64,000 nucleotides of DNA. Source: Alkalinema pantanalense. Its GTDB lineage: Bacteria; Cyanobacteriota; Cyanobacteriia; Leptolyngbyales; Leptolyngbyaceae. The notes beneath the pieces are model-generated. The model was not told the origin of the DNA, did not search any database, and saw only the letters and a list, made by a program, of their open reading frames with translations. Location of the stretch: contig NZ_JBLZFX010000020.1 in NCBI RefSeq assembly GCF_050753345.1, forward strand, positions 1 through 64,000. Reading direction: 5' to 3'. The position numbers were made by a program, and so were the translations under genes. Of this stretch, positions 44,515 through 53,487 are shown one piece after another; position 1 is the stretch's first letter; each line of letters begins with the position of its first letter.

Positions 44515-45348
44515 ATGTTTTCATCTGTTTCTTCCCGCCGTTCACCCCTTAAGTACCGTCCCCATTCCCGTTGGCAATTGCAACGATCGGGTACCTGGCG
44601 ATTTTTAGCCCGATCTCAGCGTCATACCCATCTGCGGCATCGGACTACCCAGCATCGAATTGCCCAAGGGAACCCATCCTCTCGCCAAGCCCCCTGGAAT
44701 TGTAGCGATCGGGATCGACTCCTGCGCCAACAATCTCTATTTGCAGCGCAGCGCAGTCAGTTTACCCAAGCCATTGCAGGATTTGATTTACTTATTCATC
44801 GCAATCCTAACAGTGCAACGGATTACAACAACCGTGGACTGGTCCATGCCCAACAGGGTCATTGGGAGGCAGCGCTGAGAGACTACAACGAAGCCATTCG
44901 CCTCAATCCCAACCTTGCCCATGTTTTCAATAATCGGGCGAACTACTACGCGGCCCAGGGAGACTTGTTTGCGGCAATCACTGATTACCAAACAGCGTTA
45001 GAAATTGATGCTTACAACATTCGAGCTTGGGTCAACCAGGGCATTACCTTTCGCGAGCTAGATATGTTCTCCGCTGCGATCGATAACTTCAATCAAGCCC
45101 TATGGCTCGTTCAGCAAGAACCCAACTACACCGAGCAGGTCATGTTATCCGCCCACATTTATGCGGAAAGAGGACGTACCCATCACCTCTTTGGCGATTG
45201 GAACTGCGCCCTCTCAGATTATTATCTAGCTCTAGATTATCTGAGCCACGAATCCCAACCGACGGTGTATCCTCCGCTTTGGTGGCAAGTAGAGAGCTGG
45301 CTCAACGACATCCTGCAAACTCAAAAAGGGGATGGAGTCACGGGCTAG
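44515..45348 (+). CDS. TPR-repeat protein
   Basis: 277 residues from ATG 44515; the TTG at 44503 is less likely. Arg/His/Ser-rich basic N-terminus (about 1-70), then three to four tetratricopeptide repeats from about 82 on: ATDYNNRGLVHAQQGHWEAALRDYNEAIRLNP, AHVFNNRANYYAAQGDLFAAITDYQTALEID, NIRAWVNQGITFRELDMFSAAIDNFNQAL, and a looser fourth copy. A protein-binding scaffold. The basic N-terminus could bind nucleic acid or act as a targeting signal. Function unknown. Confidence 0.8.
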   Translation: MFSSVSSRRSPLKYRPHSRWQLQRSGTWRFLARSQRHTHLRHRTTQHRIAQGNPSSRQAPWNCSDRDRLLRQQSLFAAQRSQFTQAIAGFDLLIHRNPNSATDYNNRGLVHAQQGHWEAALRDYNEAIRLNPNLAHVFNNRANYYAAQGDLFAAITDYQTALEIDAYNIRAWVNQGITFRELDMFSAAIDNFNQALWLVQQEPNYTEQVMLSAHIYAERGRTHHLFGDWNCALSDYYLALDYLSHESQPTVYPPLWWQVESWLNDILQTQKGDGVTG

Positions 45349-45372
45349 GTTTGCACACTTACCATAAGATTA

Positions 45373-45420
45373 CAAACTATTGGCTTGGCAAACTATTGGC
45401 TTGGCAAACTATTGGCTTGG
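45373..45420. repeat. Tandem direct repeat, 16 bp, three exact copies
   Basis: CAAACTATTGGCTTGG three times, followed by decayed CAAACAAGTTGGGAAG, 25 bp beyond the TPR gene stop. Confidence 0.92.
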
Positions 45421-45511
45421 CAAACAAGTTGGGAAGCAAATTGGTAAACAACAGGTTGGCAAACGGACAGACCCTGGGATGGAAGCCAGAACGAATGAGG
45501 CTGACCGCTAT

Positions 45512-45560
45512 ATTTCAAGCAAGCTCTTAATTTCAAATTTCAAGCAAACTCTTAATTTCA
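45512..45560. repeat. Tandem direct repeat, 24 bp, two copies
   Basis: ATTTCAAGCAAGCTCTTAA plus TTTCA, repeated after one extra A with a single change (AAACT for AAGCT). Confidence 0.88.
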
Positions 45561-45599
45561 GCTATGCACTCATTCGCTCAGGATTCTTGCAAGCCGACT

Positions 45600-46925
45600 T
45601 TATTTCACACTGCCAATTTTGGCGATCTTGCCATCCTCTTTAATAGTCCAGACATCATAGGTTCCTAGCACATCGCCATTTTCATCGATGTCTACGTTGC
45701 CGCTTGCCCCTTGGTAGTTAATAGTCTTCCCAGCCTGGAGTAGTTCTAGTCCTTTACAGACATCGGTGACTTCTTCACCAGGGCCATTGGCCACTTCCCG
45801 CAGTTTGCTTTGGATGCCCTCACCTGTGTTAGATTTGGACGCCTGGGCAGCTAGGACGAGAAGCGCCGCTGCATCCCAAGAGTGGGCTGCATAGGCTCCC
45901 ACAGGCCGCTTCAGTTTGTCTTCCCAAATCTTGGTAAATGTTGCTAGGGCGTTGCCACTTGCGCCAGGAATCGTTCCCAGCACCCCGGTCGCAATAAATT
46001 TCCCATCCGTCCCTTTGCCGACTTTGACTGCCAAATCGTCAGCGTACATCCCATCGGGCACCAGAATTGGGATGCCCTTGCTGACCCCTTGTTCATAGGC
46101 GGATTTCAACAGCAAGCTCCCCGTTTCGCCGTACATGGCAGCTATCACTGCATCGGGCTTCCCACTAAAGGCTTCAGCCGCCTCTGTTTTCAGAGTCTGG
46201 GCATTAGGGTCGTAGCGAGTGGGCTTGGCTTCATTGACGATCGTCCCACCAAGACCTTTGAAGGCTTTGACAAATTCCTTTTCAAACCCAACGCCGTAGT
46301 CATTGTTGATCACGATCGTAGAAACTTTGCGATAGCCTTTTTCGTAAGCTAACTTCGCCAGGGCTGGAGCTTGATAGGTATCAGAGGGTGCCGTCCTAGC
46401 CCAAAAACCCTGGAAATCCTTAGCTTTTTTTGTAAATTCGGGACTGGTACTGCCGGGAGAAATCAGCATTACCTTGTTCCGAGCCGCGATCGTACCTGCT
46501 GCCATAGAGACGCTGCTAGCAAAGGAACCCACCACCCCTGCAACCTTATCTACAGTTGCCAATTTGGTCATTGCTTCCGTTCCAGCCGCTGGATCCGTTT
46601 GGTCATTGGCAGCCACTAAGGTCACAGGTGCCCCATTGACGCCGCCACACTGATTCACCGTCTCCACTAGTAGGGGAACCGACGCAATCATCGGTTGACC
46701 CAGGGAGGCTAAATCTCCCGTTGAGGGCAATAGGGATCCTAGCTTCAGCCCCTTGCTATCTCCTACCGCCGAACTAGGAGATGTGCCACTAGTAGTTGTC
46801 TGAGTTGTCTGAGGCGTTTCAGCTTCCTGGCAGGCTGCCGTGATGCCCCCTACTCCAAGGGCTAAGCTTGCGACTACTAATGCCTTGGGCAGGCTAATTC
46901 TGGAAGAAGATCCCAATTTACTCAT
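45600..46925 (-). CDS. ABC transporter substrate-binding lipoprotein, amino-acid (LivJ/NatB) type
   Basis: 441 residues. Lipoprotein-like signal ends ITAAC (about 28-32), then a Thr/Ser-rich tether. Mature part is a two-lobed periplasmic-binding fold of the Leu/Ile/Val family: KLGSLLPSTGDLASLGQPM, VNGAPVTLVAANDQTDPAAG, KVAGVVGSFASSVS, LISPGSTSPEFT, VINNDYGVGFEKEF and a final DVWTIKEDGKI. Closest by feel to cyanobacterial neutral amino-acid binding proteins (NatB); urea or other small ligands cannot be ruled out. No transporter genes adjoin it. Confidence 0.86.
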   Translation of the reverse strand: MSKLGSSSRISLPKALVVASLALGVGGITAACQEAETPQTTQTTTSGTSPSSAVGDSKGLKLGSLLPSTGDLASLGQPMIASVPLLVETVNQCGGVNGAPVTLVAANDQTDPAAGTEAMTKLATVDKVAGVVGSFASSVSMAAGTIAARNKVMLISPGSTSPEFTKKAKDFQGFWARTAPSDTYQAPALAKLAYEKGYRKVSTIVINNDYGVGFEKEFVKAFKGLGGTIVNEAKPTRYDPNAQTLKTEAAEAFSGKPDAVIAAMYGETGSLLLKSAYEQGVSKGIPILVPDGMYADDLAVKVGKGTDGKFIATGVLGTIPGASGNALATFTKIWEDKLKRPVGAYAAHSWDAAALLVLAAQASKSNTGEGIQSKLREVANGPGEEVTDVCKGLELLQAGKTINYQGASGNVDIDENGDVLGTYDVWTIKEDGKIAKIGSVK

Positions 46926-47024
46926 TGAATGTCTTACCCCTCAACACACTTTAGGTTGTTATTTAGGTTAAGGGTATCGGGTCTGTGGGATTGGAGCAAG
47001 GGCTATGGTTGTCTGATTTGCTAA

Positions 47025-47059
47025 AAATAAGGAAGGATGCTTATTCAAGCATCCTTCCC
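47025..47059 (-). terminator. Terminator after tRNA-Ser
   Basis: On the minus strand GGAAGGATGCTT and AAGCATCCTTCC around GAAT, followed by TTATTTTT; about 40 bp past the tRNA 3' end. Confidence 0.88.
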
Positions 47060-47100
47060 AGAAAGTATTAAATTTTAGGATCAACACGTGAGCTTTAGAA

Positions 47101-47192
47101 CGGAGAGAGAGGGATTCGAACCCTCGGTACGGAGTTACCTGCCGTACAACAGATTAGCAATCTGCCGCTTTCGACCACTCAGCCACCTCTCC
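47101..47192 (-). tRNA. tRNA-Ser (anticodon GCT)
   Basis: 92 nt without encoded CCA. Acceptor GGAGAGG with TCTCTCC (one G-U pair), discriminator G, D-arm GCTGAGTGGTCGAAAGC, anticodon stem-loop CAGATTGCTAATCTG with anticodon GCT, long class II variable arm (TGTACGGCAGGTAACTCCGTACC) and T-arm GAGGGTTCGAATCCCTC. The long variable arm is the serine identity feature. Reads AGC/AGU codons. Confidence 0.97.
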
Positions 47193-47273
47193 AGGCCACT
47201 GCTTAGTTATCTTAACAGATAAATTTTAAGAAAGTAAAGCAGTAGATTTTTTTTTGAGAACGTTGAGGAAAAG

Positions 47274-48380
47274 CTAGAGCAGAGCCATCGACAACATGAC
47301 CAGAAAGGCATTGACGGCATAGAACCATCCAACAATCTGGGTTTCAGTCCAACCACTGAGCTCTAGGTGGTTGTGATAAGGGGACATTTTGAAAAAGCGC
47401 TGGCCCACCCCATCGGCATTCTTTGTGGCTTTGTAGTAGCTGACTTGGATGATGACCGAAATGGTTTCCCATAGGAATAATCCACTGACAATCAGCAAAG
47501 CAAACAGAGAATTCGTCAGTAGGGCAACGGCTGCTAAAGCGCCCCCAAGGGCGAGGGAGCCTGTGTCACCCATAAACACCTTAGCGGGATTACGGTTGTG
47601 CACTAAGAACCCCAAGCAACTCCCACTCATACAGGCACAGAAGATCATTAATTCTGGGGCATAGTGGGAACCTTCTAACCCAGCGATCGCGCCCAGACCC
47701 AGTAGAGAAATGGCAACGGTACCCCCAGCAAGGCCATCCACTCCATCGGTCAGGTTGGTCGCGTTACTTTCCGCTACCATGACAAACCCGGCCACCACCC
47801 AAAACAGAGCACCGAGGGACAGGCCAGACCCGATCGGGAGGGCAATGCGAGTTAAATCGGGAGACTGGGTCAGCAGCATCCAAAGGCAGAAGAGCACAGC
47901 CCCACCAATTTGTAGCCCCATTTTCATACGGGGGGAAATCCCTTTGTTGGACTTCTTACGGATGATTTTCCAGTCATCTAAGAAGCCAATGGCAAAGTAG
48001 GCGAGGGTGAGAGCTGAGACTGCTAAAACCTTGGGGGCAAAGCCAGACCAGAGGACGGCGGCAATCACTGCAACCGGAACAAAAAAGGCTCCCCCCATCG
48101 TCGGGGTTCCTGCCTTCTTTAAATGGGCCTTGGGGCCGTCTTCCCGGATGATTTGACCAGCCTTGAGAGATCGTAGGAGGGGAACCGCAAGATAGCCGAC
48201 TAAGGCAGTGACCACAGCACAGAGCACTAAAGGAAGGGTAAGAGAAGCTCCTTGAATGAACGATCGGCCTGCCCAGAGATCTAGCAACATGGCCGACCCG
48301 GTTAGACCTCCTGTTAGGAATAAAAAGAGGCGCGTTCCTGAAAAGCTAAAAGATTGGCTAGTAAATAACTTGGCGTCCAC
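47274..48380 (-). CDS. mraY: Phospho-N-acetylmuramoyl-pentapeptide-transferase
   Basis: 368 residues, starting at GTG 48380 (MDAKLF...). Integral membrane enzyme that moves phospho-MurNAc-pentapeptide to undecaprenyl phosphate, making lipid I. About ten helices. HLKKAGTPTMGGAFF (about 86-100), NLTDGVDGLAGG near 210, FMGDTGSLALGG near 268 and PYHNHLELSGW near 335, with the catalytic Asp and His motifs. Not next to other mur genes, as in many cyanobacteria. Confidence 0.96.
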   Translation of the reverse strand: MDAKLFTSQSFSFSGTRLFLFLTGGLTGSAMLLDLWAGRSFIQGASLTLPLVLCAVVTALVGYLAVPLLRSLKAGQIIREDGPKAHLKKAGTPTMGGAFFVPVAVIAAVLWSGFAPKVLAVSALTLAYFAIGFLDDWKIIRKKSNKGISPRMKMGLQIGGAVLFCLWMLLTQSPDLTRIALPIGSGLSLGALFWVVAGFVMVAESNATNLTDGVDGLAGGTVAISLLGLGAIAGLEGSHYAPELMIFCACMSGSCLGFLVHNRNPAKVFMGDTGSLALGGALAAVALLTNSLFALLIVSGLFLWETISVIIQVSYYKATKNADGVGQRFFKMSPYHNHLELSGWTETQIVGWFYAVNAFLVMLSMALL

Positions 48381-48761
48381 AACGACACTCTCACTTCACG
48401 CACTACACCACACTGAAAGGTTCACCCATTGCTAAGCAATGATCTCATCTAGAAATGGAAACTCAGGAAAGCAACGAACCCCTAAAGTAAAGAGAGCGTA
48501 TTCTAGATACTTCTCCTCGTTTGCAGTAACGGGCCTCACTTGTAAGTTACTTGTGGGCCATTACTTGCAGGGAATTGTAGGAGATTTTTTCAATCTTGGT
48601 TTCCTGAAATCCACTTGCTTGAAGAGCTAGCGGAGAACTGAATCATAAACCCGAAGCTCAGACTTGAATGTCATGTCCGAGGAGACACACTTAAAAAATT
48701 CCGACAATCCCGAAGACCTAGATACCTCAACATCTAGGCTTCAACTCAAACCTAATTGTTC
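48381..48761. other. Intergenic region, nothing recognised
   Basis: 381 bp between two minus-strand genes. No hairpin terminator, RNA gene or coding frame could be supported. Confidence 0.5.
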
Positions 48762-49001
48762 CTATTCTTCTAAATCGCCTAGGTCATCGTCATCATCTAG
48801 ATCATCAAAAGATTCGTCATCGCTTCCCATCAGATCATTAATTTCTTCCTCATCATCGACATAATCGTAGTCGCCCTTTTGCCGTGCCCGGAGGCGACCC
48901 GTATGTTCCAACCAATCCAAGATTGAGGACTCTTGTTGGATTGGAATGACACTGGCTGGCTTATCGCGAGGTTCTTGACGAAGAGAAGGATTGTAGACCA
49001 T
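48762..49001 (-). CDS. DUF3134-like small acidic protein
   Basis: 79 residues. N-terminal MVYNPSLRQEPRDKPASVIPIQQESSILDWLEHTGRL is the conserved core of a small family restricted to cyanobacteria (DUF3134 as I recall). The C-terminal third is almost entirely Asp/Glu (YVDDEEEINDLMG, then poly-Asp). Soluble. Such tails often bind basic proteins or metals, but no role is known. Single gene. Confidence 0.8.
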   Translation of the reverse strand: MVYNPSLRQEPRDKPASVIPIQQESSILDWLEHTGRLRARQKGDYDYVDDEEEINDLMGSDDESFDDLDDDDDLGDLEE

Positions 49002-49522
49002 GTTGTGGGTTCTAGATTAGCTACGTGTTTTCTGCGTTTGCAGAGTCAGACATTAAAGACTCAGACATTAGGATGGGCTTGAGGTACCCAGAGTTTATCA
49101 CCGAGTGTGATTTTTGCAGCATCAATCTCGAGATTTTTTAGACTGAATGCAAAAAACATCCCTGATGGACTATAGCGCAGTTGACAAGTTCTGGAAAAGC
49201 CGTCTACGAGACATGTTCACCAGTTACTTCTAGTAATCAGGGGAAGATTTCACAAAATATAGGAACTTTACTCCTTAGGGAGTTTCCCTCCACCCATTAC
49301 CTGATGCTTCCGCAAATTAACGTTGATCCTTGAGGGAGTTTCTGTAATTTTGCAGAGGCAGTAGGATGCCCAGTCCGAGGAACGCCTTGTTACAGTGTAA
49401 AGAAATCATCAAGCTGACGGTAATTGACGCCACCTCCATCAATGCACCATCTCAATACCACCAATACCGCATAGGCCCCCATGGGCCTCTGTCACTAGAA
49501 AATTATCGCTAGAAAAATAACT
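49002..49522. other. 521-bp gene-free region with repeats and hairpins
   Basis: Contains a 15-bp direct repeat at 49043-49072, a small hairpin ACTCC-TTAG-GGAGT near 49269-49282 with the word GGGAGTTT repeated near 49335, and AGGCCC-CCAT-GGGCCT at 49473-49488 shortly before the PAP/fibrillin gene. It could encode a small RNA, but nothing specific is recognised. Confidence 0.5.
49043..49072. repeat. Tandem direct repeat, 15 bp, two copies
   Basis: GAGTCAGACATTAAA then GACTCAGACATTAGG. Confidence 0.85.
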
Positions 49523-50107
49523 ATGCTGGGAAAGGCAGAACTACTAACGGCGATCGCAGGAAAAAATCGCGGACTCTTAGCGACCGAGACTGACAAGTTG
49601 GCCATTGCTGCCGCTGTGGCCATGCTGGAAGATCGCAACCCCACGCCCCGACCCACGGAAGCGATTGATCTCCTCGCGGGGGATTGGCGACTGCTCTACA
49701 CCACGAGTCAGGAATTGTTGGGGTTAAATCGCATCCCGTTCAATCACTTGGGCGAGATCTATCAGTGTATTCGGCCCCAAGGCAATCGAGTTTACAACGT
49801 GGCAGAAGTGGCAGGGCTTCCCTTTTTAGAAGGGCTATTTAGTGTGGTTGCCCAATTTGAACCCATTTCCGAACGCCGACTGGAGGTGAAGTTTGAACGG
49901 GCGATCGCCGGGTTACAACGCCCCATCGGATATCAGTCACCCAGAGCCCTCATCCGCGACATTGAAGCCGGTAAACGATTTCTGGGGGTGGATTTCCAGA
50001 TTCCGCCCCGCGATCGCAATGGGTGGATCGACGTTACTTATTTAGATGAAGATTTACGCCTTGGGCGCGGCAATGAAGGAAGTATATTTGTGCTAACAAA
50101 GTGTTAG
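49523..50107 (+). CDS. PAP/fibrillin family protein
   Basis: 194 residues. Plastid-lipid-associated (plastoglobulin) domain: AIDLLAGDWRLLYTTSQELLGLNRIPF near 46-72, then the lipocalin-like beta-barrel pattern RVYNVAEV..., FSVVAQFEPISERRLEVKFERA, and the C-terminal WIDVTYLDEDLRLGRGNEGSIFVL, all typical. Fibrillins bind lipids and quinones in plastoglobules and thylakoids and help in light-stress tolerance. Peripheral, no signal peptide. Upstream of the nuclease gene by 80 bp on the same strand. Confidence 0.92.
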   Translation: MLGKAELLTAIAGKNRGLLATETDKLAIAAAVAMLEDRNPTPRPTEAIDLLAGDWRLLYTTSQELLGLNRIPFNHLGEIYQCIRPQGNRVYNVAEVAGLPFLEGLFSVVAQFEPISERRLEVKFERAIAGLQRPIGYQSPRALIRDIEAGKRFLGVDFQIPPRDRNGWIDVTYLDEDLRLGRGNEGSIFVLTKC

Positions 50108-50186
50108 GGAACTCTTTGAACCCGTCAATTCGAGCCGTAAGTGAATTGAGAAGGAGTTTCCCTCGTTTCTGCTCTGTGGTTTAGCC

Positions 50187-50990
50187 ATGCGTTTGTCCCA
50201 AGGCCAACTTTCTCTGTTATCTAATTGTCCCCGCAAGTTCCAGTACCTCATTTTGGAACAGTTAGCTGTACCGACAGTGCCGGAGGAATCGTTGCGCTTA
50301 GCAGAAGGAAGTCAGTTCCATCGGTTATTGCAACAGTGGGATTTGGGGTTGCCGATCGACCCTTTAGCAGCCACCAATCCAGCCCTGAAAAATTGGTTTG
50401 ACGCCTTTTTGGCGGCGGCACCCCAAATTTTGATCTTGGAGGGAGAACCGCAACCCCTTCGTCAAAGTGAACAGAGCCGCACGATCGCTCTAGCTGATCA
50501 CGTCCTAGTTGCAGTTTATGACCTGTTGCTGCTAGGCCAATTGCAGGCGCACATTTTAGATTGGAAAACCTATCCTAAACCCCAGCAAGTTCGCAACCTG
50601 GAACGCCAATGGCAAACCCGTCTCTATCTCTACCTGTTAGCGGAGACTAGCCACTATTCGCCAGATAGCCTTGCCATGACCTACTGGTTTTTCCAAGGGC
50701 GGGATGGACAAGCCATTCCCCAATCAATCACTCTACGCTGGGATCAGCAACGCCACGATCGGACTCACCAGGAGTTAATGCAGTTACTCACTCACCTCAG
50801 CCAATGGCTAACTCAGTACGAAACCGCTGGTACTGATTTTCCCCAAGTAACGCGAAGTTCTCCCCTCTGCCAAACCTGTCCCTTTGTCGTTAGTTGCCAA
50901 CGCCATAGCCTACTGGACTTAACTCATGATCTGCCTTACCCCGACTGGGATACTTTGTCCTGGGAGACGATCGCTGAAATTCCCCTTTGA
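50187..50990 (+). CDS. PD-(D/E)XK nuclease with four-cysteine cluster
   Basis: 267 residues. RecB/Cas4/AddB-like nuclease fold: Asp112 (VAVYDLL), then Asp125 and Lys127 in LDWKTY and Gln141 in the following QWQTRLYLYLL helix. Cys14 (SNCPRKFQYL) at the N-terminus and Cys228, Cys231 and Cys237 (CQTCPFVVSC) at the C-terminus match the 4Fe-4S-coordinating set of AddB and Cas4 nucleases. No cas genes or helicase are present here. It is directly followed by recJ, so a DNA-repair role is likely. Its TGA is the first unit of a 17-bp tandem repeat. Confidence 0.85.
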   Translation: MRLSQGQLSLLSNCPRKFQYLILEQLAVPTVPEESLRLAEGSQFHRLLQQWDLGLPIDPLAATNPALKNWFDAFLAAAPQILILEGEPQPLRQSEQSRTIALADHVLVAVYDLLLLGQLQAHILDWKTYPKPQQVRNLERQWQTRLYLYLLAETSHYSPDSLAMTYWFFQGRDGQAIPQSITLRWDQQRHDRTHQELMQLLTHLSQWLTQYETAGTDFPQVTRSSPLCQTCPFVVSCQRHSLLDLTHDLPYPDWDTLSWETIAEIPL

Positions 50991-51038
50991 TGTCCTGTCT
51001 TGTGTGATTCCCTGTTTTGTTTGATCCCCTGTCTCAGC
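50988..51038. repeat. Tandem direct repeat, 17 bp, three copies, containing a stop codon
   Basis: Units TGATGTCCTGTCTTGTG, TGATTCCCTGTTTTGTT and TGATCCCCTGTCTCAGC run head-to-tail. The first TGA is the stop codon of the nuclease gene; the recJ ATG begins 10 bp after the last. Confidence 0.85.
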
Positions 51039-51047
51039 TAGCGTTCC

Positions 51048-53477
51048 ATGAATCTCCCCATCCTTCCTCCCTGGCTTCTGAGCAACGAATCACCGCCCGA
51101 CACCTTTTGTCGATCGCTGCAATCCATCACCCACCTCCCCAGTCAGTATCTGGCACGGCTGTTGTGGAATCGGGGGGTGCGGGATCTGGACAATTTGCCA
51201 GGATTTCTCAACCCCCAGCAATATCAGCCCTGTCCCGCCTGGGCCTTCGGAGAGGAGATGGAATGGGCGATCGATCGATTGGTGCAGGCCCGATCGAACC
51301 AGGAAAAAGTCGCCATCTGGGGGGATTTTGATGCTGACGGGGTAACAGCCACAGCGGTGCTATGGGATGGTTTGGGACAGTTTTTTGCCAAGGACGATCG
51401 GCTGACCTATTACATTCCCAATCGCTTGACCGAATCCCATGGGCTCTCTCAGCAAGGGATCAATCAGCTTCATGCCGCAGGGTGTCAGTTAATCGTCACC
51501 TGCGACACAGGCAGTACAAACTTAGCGGAAATTGACTACTGCAATTCCCTAGGGATTGATGTCATCGTGACTGATCACCATACGTTAGCGCCGGAACGCC
51601 CTCCGGTGTGTGCGATCGTCAATCCCCGCAATTTACCCTCGGATCATCCCCTGGCTACACTATCCGGGGTTGCCGTAGCCTACAAATTAGTTGAAGCGCT
51701 GTACGATCGCTTGCCCAAGGTTCCCGTAAAACCGTTAGAACACCTGTTAGATCTGGTGGCGATCGGATTAGTCGCCGATTTAGTGGAACTCAAGGGCGAT
51801 TGCCGTTATCTCGCGCAGCAGGGCATCGCTCAATTAAAACAACAGGCCGATCGCACCACCGCTACCCGCCCTGGATTATTTCACCTACTGGAATTCTGTA
51901 AACGGGCCGGCGATCGGGCTACGGATATTGCCTTTGGCATTGGCCCCCGCATCAACGCCGTCAGTCGGATTCAAGGCGATGCCCATTTCTGTGTGGAACT
52001 CCTCACCAGCACCGATGCCGCGCAATGTCGCCAACTGGCAGAACAAACGGAACTGGCTAACACCCGCCGTCGCGCCTTGCAACGGGAAGTGGCTGAACAA
52101 GTGCTCGATCGGGTACAGCAGCTCGATTTATCTACAACCCAAGTGATTGTGCTGTGGGATGAACAATGGCATCCCGGCGTTTTAGGGTTGGTCGCGAGTC
52201 AAGTGGCCCAAGAGTTTGGTCGTCCAACCATTCTTCTGAGTACAGAAAGTTCCTCTGCCAACACCGCAGGGGATCGATCAATCGCCCGTGGTTCCGCTCG
52301 ATCGGCCAACCACATTGACCTCTACGAATTGGTCAAGGATCAAGCCCATTTACTGCATCGCTTTGGTGGCCATCCCTACGCCGCAGGGTTAAGTTTGGGG
52401 GTCGAAAATTTACCCCTATTTGCCGAGGCGATTAATCAACGCGCTTTACAGGAACTGGCCGATCGGGTAGGGCAACGTCCCTTACCAGTTGACCTCCAAG
52501 TTACGGTGGCGGAACTGGGGCTAGATCTCTATCGGGAACTGCGAGCCATCGAACCCTGTGGTATGGGCAATCCGCCGCCTCGGTTACTGCTCAAAAATGT
52601 GTGGTTTACCCAAGCAACCCACCGCAACCTCACCGATCGCAACAACAAAAAAGTCACCTACATTCGCACCACCTTTCGCCTGTGGGATCAGACCTGTGGC
52701 GAAGAGAGTTGGCCCGAAGGCATTTCCGGCAGTTGGTGGGGACATTACAAAGAAGAACTTCCAACAGGACACTGTGATGTGGTGGTGGAATTCGAAAATA
52801 ATGTGTATCAACGGTGCTATGAAGTGCGATTAATTGACGTACGGTCGAGCCCCTCGATCGAGCAACCTGGGAAATGGCCCGATACCCTACCGACCCAAAG
52901 TCGCATTGCCCCCCTTTCCTCCGATCGGGCAGCCCTAGATTGGCTGTTGGATTGGCGAGCCCTCGATCCTGAGGAACACAAAGTTCTATCAACCAAGGAT
53001 GCTGACATTTTAGTGATGACCACTTGCCCAACCGATTGGGAAGAGTTCACCCCTTGGTTCCGACGGGCCTATCAGGAAGGCAAATACCTCGCGATCGCCT
53101 ACCCAGCCCCTCTCCTCTCCCCCAGTCCAGAACCTTGGCTCAAACTGTTGGGCATTGCCAAATACCTCAGCCGCACCGAAGCTTGGGCATCGCCACAGCA
53201 GATTCTTGCACAGTTGCAAATCACACCCTCCACCCTACGCATTGGCCTTCAAGCTTTGCAATCCCTTGGCTTAGAGATTATCAGCGGCGATCGGGGCTTA
53301 ACCGTCGGTGGGCCATCCTCTCCCCAGCAAAAAACCCCCAGCTTTTCCAATCCCGATTGGCGAACCGCAGGCCAGCCCTTCCTCCACGCCGTTCGAGAAG
53401 AGGGGTTCCGCCGACAATATTTTGCAACCGTTCCCTTTGGCTTACTACAAACATTCGCCCGTAGAACCTTACCCTAG
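51048..53477 (+). CDS. recJ: Single-stranded-DNA-specific exonuclease RecJ
   Basis: 809 residues. DHH-family 5'-3' exonuclease on single-stranded DNA for recombination and mismatch repair. DFDADG (93-98) binds the metal, TCDTG follows near 150, the DHH motif VIVTDHHT lies near 170, and DHHA1 features HPGVLGLVASQ, FGGHPYAAGLSL and the OB-fold follow. It is about 230 residues longer than E. coli RecJ, with a C-terminal extension (about 580-809) holding a conserved-looking region and a winged-helix-like tail, as in other cyanobacteria. Downstream of the PD-(D/E)XK nuclease by 57 bp; probably one transcript. Confidence 0.95.
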   Translation: MNLPILPPWLLSNESPPDTFCRSLQSITHLPSQYLARLLWNRGVRDLDNLPGFLNPQQYQPCPAWAFGEEMEWAIDRLVQARSNQEKVAIWGDFDADGVTATAVLWDGLGQFFAKDDRLTYYIPNRLTESHGLSQQGINQLHAAGCQLIVTCDTGSTNLAEIDYCNSLGIDVIVTDHHTLAPERPPVCAIVNPRNLPSDHPLATLSGVAVAYKLVEALYDRLPKVPVKPLEHLLDLVAIGLVADLVELKGDCRYLAQQGIAQLKQQADRTTATRPGLFHLLEFCKRAGDRATDIAFGIGPRINAVSRIQGDAHFCVELLTSTDAAQCRQLAEQTELANTRRRALQREVAEQVLDRVQQLDLSTTQVIVLWDEQWHPGVLGLVASQVAQEFGRPTILLSTESSSANTAGDRSIARGSARSANHIDLYELVKDQAHLLHRFGGHPYAAGLSLGVENLPLFAEAINQRALQELADRVGQRPLPVDLQVTVAELGLDLYRELRAIEPCGMGNPPPRLLLKNVWFTQATHRNLTDRNNKKVTYIRTTFRLWDQTCGEESWPEGISGSWWGHYKEELPTGHCDVVVEFENNVYQRCYEVRLIDVRSSPSIEQPGKWPDTLPTQSRIAPLSSDRAALDWLLDWRALDPEEHKVLSTKDADILVMTTCPTDWEEFTPWFRRAYQEGKYLAIAYPAPLLSPSPEPWLKLLGIAKYLSRTEAWASPQQILAQLQITPSTLRIGLQALQSLGLEIISGDRGLTVGGPSSPQQKTPSFSNPDWRTAGQPFLHAVREEGFRRQYFATVPFGLLQTFARRTLP

Positions 53478-53487
53478 CCAGCACTCC

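Noticed and set aside
50187..50990. Cas4
   Set aside because: Fold and cysteines resemble Cas4, but there is no cas1/cas2 or array and the neighbour is recJ; called as a general PD-(D/E)XK nuclease.
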